NCBI GenBank assembly: GCA_009767595.1
Contig: VSDK01022274.1
Coordinates: 257,339-321,338, forward strand
DNA length: 64,000 nt
Origin: Symbiodinium kawagutii
Taxonomy: Eukaryota > Sar > Dinophyceae > Suessiales > Symbiodiniaceae
Reading direction: 5' to 3'
The notes beneath the pieces were generated by a model that saw nothing but the letters and a program-made list of their open reading frames with translations, did not search any database and was not told the DNA's origin. The translations under genes were made by a program, and so were the position numbers. This document shows, piece after piece, positions 55,089 through 64,000 of this stretch; the stretch's first letter is position 1, and each line of letters begins with the position of its first letter.

Positions 55089-56910
55089 ACATCACGGCTT
55101 GGCTGCCAAGCTAATCGTGGGTATGAGGGGTTCTGGTTCTCAAGCTTGATAACCAGGTATGCCTACTTCTATGGCTAATAACCATGGATTAGGTATGGTT
55201 ACTCCTATGGCTACTTCTCCTGGTATAGCTAATGCTGGAACCAGGGTATGGCTACTTCCATGGCTAATCCTATGGCTAATCCCATGGCAAATTTGTTACC
55301 AATCTAGTTGGCTAATAGGCAACTCAACTGATCAAGCCAACTAGGGGTACTTCTCGAGATGGATGGTTTATTGATGGTTGATGGTTAAGTTACAAGGGGC
55401 TAACCAATGATAGGGGACCAACTAGTATGGTTGGTTTATTCATGTAAATGGTCGATGACTTGGAGGATTTCGGAGTAGCCTATAAGAAACCACCATATAA
55501 CCAGACTTGACTAATTTTGGACCAAGTTATAACTGGGGGTCACCACCTTGTATGGAAGCGTTTTGGTGGAAGGACCTGTGCTTCAGCGAATGGAATCAGG
55601 GGTGTTTCGCATGGTTGGTCAGAAGGATGTATCCCGCCCCTGCCATCGTTGTAGTCAGCCAAGCCACGACGTTTACATCATGGGTTTGCAAATAAGTAAA
55701 TAAATGGTGGTTTCTCCAGTCAAAGGAGTCCCCCAAATTATCCAGCTTATCATGTCTTGTACTAAACCAAGCGTAACTTGGAGGGTCTCATATTTGGAGA
55801 AACCACCAAATTGTGTACATGTGTGTTATTATTTCACAAGTCCTCTGTAAATTGTGGTGTGGGATCCACCTTCATAAGCCCCCAATATTTCATGGCAAAT
55901 CAGCATCTACTCAGGGTAAGCAATGGTTGGTGAACATGTGGATCTACCCTTCGTTGAGGTAACCCAAGCTCAATACAAGGTGGGCGTACATCCCTACAAC
56001 CTATGGTTAGATCTACTTAAGTTAGTTATATATACCAACAGCTCCAAGTGCTCGGGGGTTCACCTTGTAGAACTTGTGGCATGGTTCAACTTATCAACTT
56101 CCCGAGATTGTGTTGCCACCCTACGCCACACGTGCGCTCGAACGCCCGAGACCCGGATCGAACGCGTTGGGAGATTCAGTCTGAGCCCAAGTTTGCCGCT
56201 GACACAGTGTCTCGCAGCAGCGACACCGGTTTGAGCTAACGAGCGTGACCACGGCCATGAGGGGCATCAGCAAGGGTAAAAAACTAGGGGCCAGTATTAG
56301 CTAATCAATATTCGGATAGGCGAACATCCCAACAAAGACTAGTTTGCAGGGGATGTTCACCAGGGTCTTAGGGTTTTGACCCACAGCCACATGATTACAA
56401 CGAATAACGACGAACAATGATAATGCACCAACATGATCAATAATTCTGGTTGACAGTCATCAATAAGTACTTCGTAGTGCTGGTTAGGATTGAAAAAATG
56501 TTCTACTGACTAGAACAGTCAACAAGTCAGCAATGCATTGTGGAGACGATCTTTGCTTCTTACGCTTCAATATGGCTGTGGGTCAGTTCCGACTGTATGC
56601 CGTTCACCTCCTATAGACCAAATTAGTCCAGGCATCAGGACGTGAACTACTTCTTTTGGGTCAAACAAGCATAAGAAGGATACACTAAGGATGCATAGCT
56701 GCAGGGTTTTGGCGTGCATGGATTGTAGACAGGTGAAAACCATGCCAGAGACTCAGGGTGCTATTGGAATTCAGGAAAGGATGGCCAAAGTAACAGTTGT
56801 GGTCTGATTTGCTGGCTACATGCTGATTAATCATGCTTCAGAATGGCTAGTAGTGGCTGATAAAGCTGAACCATGCTTAATGAGGTGATTGATACCATGG
56901 CACGACAACA
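55089..56910. other. Low-complexity stretch with a possible exon
   Basis: ATGGCTAATCC-type tandem words at 55155-55300, family B repeat at 55704-55810. 56090-56236 is GC-richer and open to a TGA (VRSNARDPDRTRWEIQSEPK or RDCVATLRHTCARTPETRIE); it could be a terminal exon. Family C arms at 56369-56392. Confidence 0.4.
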
Positions 56911-57721
56911 GGGGTCGGTGAAGATCTGGTGCTCATCGTGAAAGCCTCATTGTCCTCCCACTATCTTCTTGCTCCTCATCAAGTTTGGCAACAGATACCT
57001 GGCGTTGGAATTGGTTCGCACGTAAGTCCTGCCCTTTCCAATTTTGTGGTTACCATTGTGGAGCGCACTTGGCAATCCACCTTGCCCGTCGGGCGCCGCC
57101 ACCATTGAATGCAATGTGCATCTCGATGCACTTTCCCCGTAGCTGGAAGCTTGCAACGTCATGGCTCGAAGCAATTTATCAGCCATCGACTGCGTAGCGG
57201 GAGCGGGAAAAACAAAATTGTTCACAACCATCACAACTGCACTTGTCGAGAAGCTAAATGCCAACCAGTACATCATCGTCGTGGCACAGAACAAAGCAAT
57301 GGTGGAAAATCTGGTAGGGACAATCGTTTGCTTCCGATCAACGAGGTTTGTTTCCGACACAGTGCTTTCAAGTTCTCAAACATGAGTACTTTTATGGCTA
57401 TCCGGTCGAACTGCAACCTGTTAACACCTCTGAATTTCTGGGCTTCTACATTGACAGCCCAGCGCACCATTCAATACAAGATGCCCGAGATCTAGCATTT
57501 GCAGACACCAATGGCAGCCAGATCGGAAAGTATGTCACGCTCTGGCTTGGATTCTCAACTCAGCCTCATTTTTTGATATTCCTTTTCCCACTAGCTGCAC
57601 CTTGGGGATTGGCCAACATCTTGCCAACTGAGCAAGGTCAGTGCGCAAATTCAACAACTACCCAGTGTCAAGGCCAACCCATCAATAGCCAACTGAAATT
57701 TTTGAGAGCACCCATCATTTG
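56911..57721 (+). pseudogene. Reverse-transcriptase remnant carrying a P-loop NTPase fragment
   Basis: Part 1 (56911-57108) reads PHQVWQQIPGVGIGSHVSPA then LSNFVVTIVERTW. The G-x-G-S-x-x-S-P-x-L-x-N pattern is RT motif B. Part 2 (about 57150-57340, another frame) reads LSAIDCVAGAGKTKL then NANQYIIVVAQNKAM. GAGKT is a Walker A motif followed by a strand typical of superfamily 1 helicases. A third frame around 57310 reads GRDNRLLPI, close to the position of an RT catalytic box of VDNR type. Part 3 (57348-57721) reads HEYFYGYPVELQPVNTSEFL then GFYID, which resembles the segment downstream of an RT palm. The pieces sit in different frames, so this is a broken copy, perhaps with the P-loop piece inserted between motif B and the catalytic box. 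Confidence 0.5.
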
Positions 57722-60288
57722 AATTTTCACCGATCAATAGTGGATTGACCATGGATGAACCACCAAGCAATATCCACAAAGAAACAATTGATCAATCAAC
57801 ATGGTCCAACCCTTCATTCCATTTGTTTGACAATCTTCAACCTCTATTGGCCATCATCAGCAACCAACAATGTTAGCCGTGATTCGCCCATGTTCACAAT
57901 GTACTTGACATGTAATTAGCCATGAGCAAAACTTATGCAAAAGTTCTTAACCAGGTCAATATCGATATACCACCACTGAAATATCATTAGACACCACTAG
58001 CCATACTACCTGGTAATTTATTCATCATACCAAATGAGGCCCGATTCAAACATAGTGAGTATACGTATCAAACATGTGGTATGGTTCATTCGGCTACTCA
58101 CCATGCACCATGTGGTGGTTTCCCAAAATAGGGTCCCCTACATCATCCATTACTAATCATTTATAGTAATTATTAAACCAACCATATCTTGGGGGGTCCC
58201 ATATGTTGAAAATCCTCCATACCCTAAATTCGTGACCATCTATTCATCGCACTTCCTAACCATATCTAGCCCAAGTACCCACAATCGCATTGTTAGTTAT
58301 CCACTATCGTTAGCCAATATAGTCCCTGCAAAACCGTATAAGACCACGATTTGTTCATTCTATGGCGAATTCCTGGTCTTTTTGTTTATCAGCAACCCGG
58401 TATTCTGATTCAATTGGATGATAAGCATTAATGGTTGCCATCAATTGGATGGTAAGTCCTGGTTGATTAGACCAGGATGGTAAGACCAGCAATTCGATGG
58501 TAATTCATGGATTATATAATGCATGGTAAATTCATCCAAATGCTGACCATCGAATGAAAAAGTACCATGAAAAATTCATGGATGGTGATTTCCTGACCCA
58601 TTCTTACAATGAAACAGTTCACCATGAATTTATGGTTAAAATCCATGTCTTGTGGTTAAATTTGATGGTTAAGACCTCACTACCGTCCATCTAGTGAATT
58701 ACTAGTGAAAAATTACCATCCATTCATCATTCAAATAATATTACTGGTGAACAATTTTTGAGCATCTATTCACCATGACTTCTTCACTACTTGTCATTGT
58801 TCACCTGGACGCTGTGCGCGGAGGTTTTTGGCCATGGAAGCGGATGCGGATGCAGCTGCTTGGCTTACCATAAAGGGGTGATGGCCGGTGGTAACGATGC
58901 ATAGATTGTTGAGATAAAAATTGTCAATGGTGGGTAAGGCTGGTTGATTAGTGCTGAAGGTTGGTTGATTGGTGGCTCAGGGTGGTTGATTGGGGTTGAT
59001 TGGTGGTTAAGGGTGGTTGATTCGTGATGAAGGTTGCTTGAATAGTGGCTAAGGGTGATTGTTCAGTGGTTAAGAGTGGTTGATAGACCTTGATCACTAG
59101 CGGCTCATGGAGTTTGAGATTGTTGGTTCGGGTTGGTTGATAATGACAGATGGCTATGGGTCAATGTTAACCATCAATAATGGCTTATAATGAGCAACAA
59201 TAACAGTTAAAGCAATAGTTAATGATAGGAGAACCAGGGGTACAGGGTTTTGACCCACAGCCAGATAATGATGATCACTAGTGAGTATAAGTGATGTGCT
59301 AATAGTGGTTCAGGTTGGTTGGTAATGATAGATCTTGATAGATAATGATAAATCTTGATAATGGTAGACAAAGGGTAGAAATATCCACTTTTCTTTTTTT
59401 GCACACCTGGTTGGTTCCTTTACCCATAATGAAATATTGTTTTGGTGATAAGTACTAGTGTTTGTTTGTTGGCTTTGAAATCATGTTCACTGTTTGGTAC
59501 TGGTTGATAGTTGTGCTGATTATGGAAAGGTTGGATTGATATATGGCTCATGCTTATATAATTTTGGTACAGAAATACATATTGAGCTACATGTTCACCA
59601 ATGGTGACTATTGCTCTCAAGCAAACCAACCTGGAAATGGCATCCACCATTTCCACATGTGTTTTTTCCTTTTCGGATTGCAAAGAGGGCTTTTAACTTT
59701 CAGCTAAGTTTCACAAAGGTTATCAGTAGTTGGTTGATGGTTCAATTGTTAGATCATTGAGATAGTAAATGGTGAGCTGTTAAGTGCAAGCAGTAGTGGT
59801 ATATCAATGGTTTACAAGTATGCAAATGCTTCATATCTAGCTTAATCAGATGCTACCAGCGATACAACTGACCCACGACTGCCTTAGTTTACCATCATTA
59901 ACCACCATGATTAACCACCATGAATGACCACCATTAACCACCCAGGGTACCCCGTTTCTCCGTTAAAGGCAGCCCCCCATTTGGGGCCGCGGGTGCAAGC
60001 GCAACGAGCCAAGCTGCTTCGCGCCGGTGAAGAGGTAACCAGGACCAGGTGTACTTCATGGTGATTTCCATGTGAGAAATCGGATGTGCAGTTGGGGTTG
60101 TGATTGAAATTAGTCACCGTGGCTGATTGCAAGGGTTAGTTCACCAAGTAATAACCATACTTAGTTGGGGTTAGAACCAAGGCTTGGTGAACTAATTCTT
60201 GCAACCATGATTCATCTCCAGTCGCTAAGGGGGGATGTTCCAAGAAGGCCATGGGTTTAGTCATGGGTTGTTATGGGTTGCTATAGGG
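57722..60288. other. Low-complexity stretch with two candidate exons
   Basis: CCATCATTAACC-type sequence to 58790. A GC-rich island at 58806-58870 (AVRGGFWPWKRMRMQ in one frame) sits at the switch to GGTTGATTGG-type sequence. A second island at 59969-60033 reads QPPIWGRGCKRNEPSCFAPV in phase 2 with donor GTAACC and could be the end of a TSP1 repeat. Family B (58111-58220), C (59151-59265) and E (60075-60235) repeats are present. Confidence 0.4.
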
Positions 60289-60661
60289 ATGCCAGCAACA
60301 CCACGGGTCACCCGCCCGCCACGGGACCCCGAGGAAATCCGAGATGCCATGGGTTTCCTCTTGGAGTGGCGAGAAACTTCAGGTGCGTGCTGCTGTCTCG
60401 CGCGGATGTTGCTAGCGTGTAATCCAGAACCCAGTTGTGCTGGTGCTTGTTGATGTTGGAAGAGGTACAATCAGCTCACTCAACCCAAGTATTCAACCAG
60501 CTCAACCAACTCAACCAGCTCAACAAGTCAACCCAAGCAACCCAAGTAACTCAGTCCGCCCATCCAACCCCAGTCAGACAGCCTCCTTGATACGAGGCAT
60601 TGAACTTCCCAAGAAACTGAAGCTCAAGGCCGAGCAGGTCTTGCGTCCGGGGACCAAGTAG
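60289..60661 (+). CDS. Compact two-exon gene, Gln/Pro/Asn-rich linker protein
   Basis: Not recognised. Exon 1 is 60289-60382 (ATG at 60289) and exon 2 is 60435-60661 (stop TAG), joined in phase 1 across a 52-bp GT-AG intron starting GTGCGT. The product is 106 residues. It starts MPATPRVTRPPRDPEEIRDA, continues with a helical MGFLLEWRETS, has a low-complexity middle rich in QPAQPTQPAQQ and NPSNPSN, and ends with a basic tail ELPKKLKLKAEQVLRPGTK. The middle could be a disordered linker. It may be the 3' end of a longer gene whose earlier exons I did not identify. Intron size matches the compact gene at 9986-10692. Confidence 0.5.
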
Positions 60662-62622
60662 AGGTCGAGCACTGAAGGTGCCACACTTGCGATGGAATGA
60701 TTTCACCTAAAGTTATCATATGGTGGTTTCTCAAGCCATTGGGAACCCCCAAAAATGGTTGGTTTAGCGCTACTAATAGTTATATAATAAAGGATGATTT
60801 GGGGGTCCCCCTATTTTGAGAAACACCCATATCGCTTAGTAGTGGTTAACCAGTGGTTAAAGATACTAAAAGCTAAGTTGATAGGGTGTAAGAACCAACA
60901 AATTTAGAGGGAAAACAATAGTGAAAGATGGTACACAAGGGGTACATATGAAGGTTTTCCTAAATAGCGGTACCCCAAAGCTATGGTTGGCTTATTAGTG
61001 AAGATGATTGATATAAAGGATGATAACTCGGGGTACCCCTCCTCTTACGTGAGAAACCACCATGTGTTATCATGGTAGGCATTATCATTGTATATCATGA
61101 TCATCGGTTTTAGTCAATGATGATGGTTGACCATGAGCAGTGGATCATCACAGTAATTTCCTAAGCATTTGTTGTAGCCAGTGTCTCATGATCTGACCAT
61201 AGTGCACAATGGTTAGTGCTTGGTTGGCACATCCCCCATGGTTTATGATACAAGAAATATAGTTGAGTTGGTGTCAATTTGGTGGATTGGGATGATTGAT
61301 AGATTCAAGACATCCCCTCTGGCAAACCACCCTGATAGCTAAAGATCACCACTTTTACGAGGTAAACCAGGGAAAAAAATCAGGTTTTCCACGTACAGGT
61401 TTGTTTACCCGTTGTGTAAGTTGTGTGAGCATTGGTAATTCATGCTTCACGATAGCAGCGGAATTTCCACCATGATTTGCACTTGATTATCACAATCATG
61501 AATCATTAATGGTTGATCATTTCAACTCATTATAGCATTATATACGTACTGTTTTAACATTATAATGCTTATATCATTCTACCATACCATGCTCATTATA
61601 TTGTATTTAACCTTTATTTTATTAAACCATTAGTTGGTCACGATATCCAAAATCAGTTTTAACACTCATTAGCTATCAATGGTGGACAATTCTTTCCTGG
61701 ATACTTTTCACAATTTGGGTGCTTCTTCAGTCATATGGGTACCTCCAGTCATCATCCCAATCATCCAATATAATCCATTTATAGTGATAAACCAACCATA
61801 GCTTTGGGGTTCCCTATGGCTTGAGAAACACCCCAATGACATCGATCCGCTATGGCTGTGATTCATGATGAATGGTTGAATCCTTGGGGATAGTTGACGA
61901 CTTTAAGGTGACTCGTATCAACGGTGGTTGCAATTAGCAGTCAACAACAACGACTAACTATAGATCAGTTGTTGGTATTTAGTTTTTGCGAATACCAGGG
62001 GCTAACGATTTGGAATTCATGATTCATACATCCAAAAGAATCTATAAGTATATGGTGGTTTCTCAAAATAGGGAACCCAAAAAATGGTTGGTTTATTGCA
62101 ATGAATGAGTACTATTGGATGATTTTGGGGGTCACCTAATTGAGAAACCCCCATATGGCTCAGAAAGAATTACCAGATAGCTATGCTGGCTATGACCTAT
62201 GGCTGCACCGGCCTATGCCTATAACCAAGCTACAACTTGCCGTACAGCGGTCAGTTCTGGTTGAAGACCACCATCCACTGCTCGTAAGTGGCTACATTCA
62301 CCATGCTTCTAACGGGTCATTGCGACCATCTTATACGGTTAATTATCATGATTTATGGTCATATCTCAGTCATTATTTCACTTAACATGCAGATATTTGC
62401 AGGGTTTAGCCCAGCCACCGGACATAGTTGGATGTGCAGCTAGGTTTTGTTCACAACGGTCACCCTTGAAGGTAGCTGAACATAGCTGAAGCAACCCCTG
62501 GAGCCACTTACTAAGTGGGTGTTTCTCAGAATAGGGGAACCCAAAGTCATTCAGCCTAAATATTCACAGCAATAAACCCTCCATAACTTGGGAGTCCCCA
62601 AGTCCTGGCTTGAGAGACCACA
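60662..62622. repeat. Cluster of family B palindromic repeats
   Basis: Five family B copies in 1.9 kb: about 60720-60830, 60948-61064, 61733-61834, 62051-62156 and 62517-62624. Arms are GGTGGTTTCTCAA and TTGAGAAACCACC with GGGAACCCCC/GGGGGTTCCC inside. The spacers are non-coding, low-complexity sequence. Confidence 0.75.
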
Positions 62623-62727
62623 AGCCGTGGACATGGAACATCCAAGCGGTGCAACTAACCATGGCTTCCCCAGTTGGAACTCGGGCCCTTTGCTGCTCCA
62701 AGTTGATGAAGCTGCGCCCAGCACCAC
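62623..62727 (+). CDS. Candidate exon
   Basis: Follows CCACAAG and ends before a good donor, GTGAGC, near 62728. One frame is open: VDMEHPSGATNHGFPSWNSG then PLLLQVDEAAPSTT. A minus-strand frame is also open. Unrecognised. Confidence 0.3.
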
Positions 62728-62830
62728 CACGGTGAGCCGCCGTGGTTGCTGACCGTGTGACGATTGGTGGTCCCCCACGTCACGGGGGAAGACGTGGTAA
62801 TTTGAGGGTGAATTCGTGGTGAAAAGTCTA

Positions 62831-63812
62831 GTTGGTGGTTTCATTGACATTTTGTATTTTCCCTAGTAGTTATCAACAAAATATTGGTTGACTAATATTC
62901 TGTTCCACGCCCTTTGTGATTCGCAAGCACATCCAGTTGCGGATGAAACTTGGGACGTCGCGGACGTTCGGTGCAGCAATGAATGCTGTGACGGACGATG
63001 AAGCATCGGCACCGGAGATGGTATCAGGGGTGCGGGATCTCGCTCTCTTGTGGGCGCGAGCAGGAAGGCAGGGTTACCTTCTGAAGCAGGCACTTGCACG
63101 AACGTTGGCCGCGACGTTTGGAGAGAAAGGCGACAAGGTCCGAGATTATCTCAAGAAGCGAGGTGATGCTTGGCTGCGTTCATGGTTCTTTGCAAGCGAT
63201 TCAACGAGACCCTTGTTCTGGCAGCACTTGCAACAAGTGCTCAAAGCACAGGGAGTTGAAGGCACAATTTCGAAATGGATCTCGAATCTGCGCTTGAAAG
63301 AAGGAAGCTTGTTGACAAACTGGTCGAATCTTACATCGGTCATTCAATTCTTGAACTTGCTTTTGAGTTTTTTCATGCTGGCTTGGTTTTGACGGGTGTT
63401 GCCAACACACCAGCGCAAGTGAGCACCTTGATTCGTAAGGCCATCACATTTGCTGCACAAACACAGACACGTGACCGAGCGTTGGTGCCTTGCAGCCTGG
63501 CTACCGGCTGCAAGGCCAACGGCAAGGTCCACACATCCGGCTATCTGGACGGGGGGCTGGCACTCCTTAATGCTGGTTCCCTGAAGCTATTAGCTGTCTC
63601 GTTCCTTGGACGTTCACATAGGCTGTCTGAATGGAAGATTGATTTTGAGTCTTTAGTGGCTGCATGACATCTCGGGATGTTTTTCGCTTTCCCGTTGTTC
63701 TAGTATCGTGTGCGCAGAAGGCGTATGCGATTTCGGCTGAATGCGAGTCGAGCGGTGGTGAATAAATGGTTGACTAATATTCTTCATAGGGGTTGAAACC
63801 ACCAACCAGAAA
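62831..63812. repeat. Family D palindromic repeat, split by the cassette
   Basis: Left half 62831-62901 (GTTGGTGGTTTCATTGAC, TATTTTCCCTAGTAGTTAT) and right half 63784-63812 (TCATAGGGGTTGAAACCACC). Intact relatives lie at about 18183-18288, 28014-28118, 36700-36780 and 38843-38933. Confidence 0.7.
62902..63766 (+). pseudogene. Retroposed coding cassette with 17-bp target duplications
   Basis: Flanked by TGGTTGACTAATATTCT at 62885-62901 and 63767-63783. Removing the cassette and one copy rebuilds a family D repeat, so this is an insertion. It encodes GTSRTFGAAMNAVTDDEASA ... GYLLKQALARTLAATFGEKG ... SWFFASDSTRPLFWQHLQQV in one frame (62916 to about 63290), then ERRKLVDKLVESYIGHSILE ... TQTRDRALVPCSLATGCKAN to a TGA at 63665 in another frame. 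The single frame switch near 63270-63300 has no splice sites. No intron is seen and the cassette ends GAATAAA, which fits a reverse-transcribed mRNA. Protein family not recognised. Confidence 0.55.
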
Positions 63813-64000
63813 GTGGTGAAGAACCTCAAGCTATCATCCAGGTTTAGAACCACGTATAATAATAAACCAACCGTTTTTGAGTACCCCAATTTTGAGAAAC
63901 CACCAATTTGTGGTGAAATAGTGGTGAAAGAGTGGATAGCATTGATGAATTGATGCTGAATTAGTGCTTACAGTAGTAGTGGCTACATAGTGGACTAGAT
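63813..64000. other. Window end, non-coding
   Basis: Half of a family B repeat (about 63857-63905), then GTGGTGAAATAGTGG-type sequence. No gene seen. Confidence 0.6.

Noticed and set aside
1-64000. tRNA, rRNA or snRNA genes
   Set aside because: No cloverleaf, rRNA signature or Sm-site-bearing small RNA could be recognised by eye on either strand.

Overview
The window looks like draft nuclear sequence from a dinoflagellate, probably of the Symbiodiniaceae or Suessiales type. No marker gene proves this. The inference rests on very long introns made of degenerate simple repeats, apparent GC-AG introns beside GT-AG introns, many short thrombospondin type 1 (TSP1) exons, a CCCH zinc-finger gene, a Copia element of a type I associate with dinoflagellates, and a 14-base match to the dinoflagellate spliced-leader core. 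Two runs of N (14209-14245, 49005-49042) are scaffold gaps.

Layout. 544-8642 is a full-length Copia retrotransposon with 197-bp LTRs that differ at two positions and a 5-bp target duplication. It codes for gag, protease, a methyltransferase-like module, integrase, RT and RNase H, plus a C-terminal membrane and coiled-coil module. One in-frame TGA and an altered RT catalytic box suggest this copy is dead. 9986-10692 holds a compact unrecognised gene whose introns are only 51-81 bp. 16216-16706 is the 5' part of a CCCH zinc-finger gene, and it can be joined in phase to a TSP1 exon at 17041. 20032-22209 is a composite element with 9-bp direct repeats at its ends and two GGCCATCC satellite arrays. 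From 28666 to about 50450 a chain of ten short plus-strand exons, nine junctions agreeing in phase, encodes at least two and probably three TSP1 domains; its introns run from 1 to 3.6 kb. 60289-60661 is a second compact two-exon gene. Broken coding regions lie at 43.7-44.9 kb, 54.3-55.1 kb, 56.9-57.7 kb (RT remnant plus a P-loop fragment) and 62.9-63.8 kb (a retroposed cassette with 17-bp target duplications).

The rest is low-complexity sequence. Tracts rich in ACCATC/CATTAACC lie before exons and tracts rich in GATGGT/GGTTGA lie after them, so the two ends of each long intron are complementary to each other. Scattered through these tracts are at least five families of about 100-bp palindromic, MITE-like repeats, one of which is hit by the composite element and another by the retroposed cassette.

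Splice sites were chosen by eye, using AG acceptors, GT or GC donors, open frame and phase, so exon ends are hypotheses. Confidence is high for the Copia element and the repeat insertions, moderate for the main TSP1 exons and the CCCH exon, and low for isolated candidate exons.
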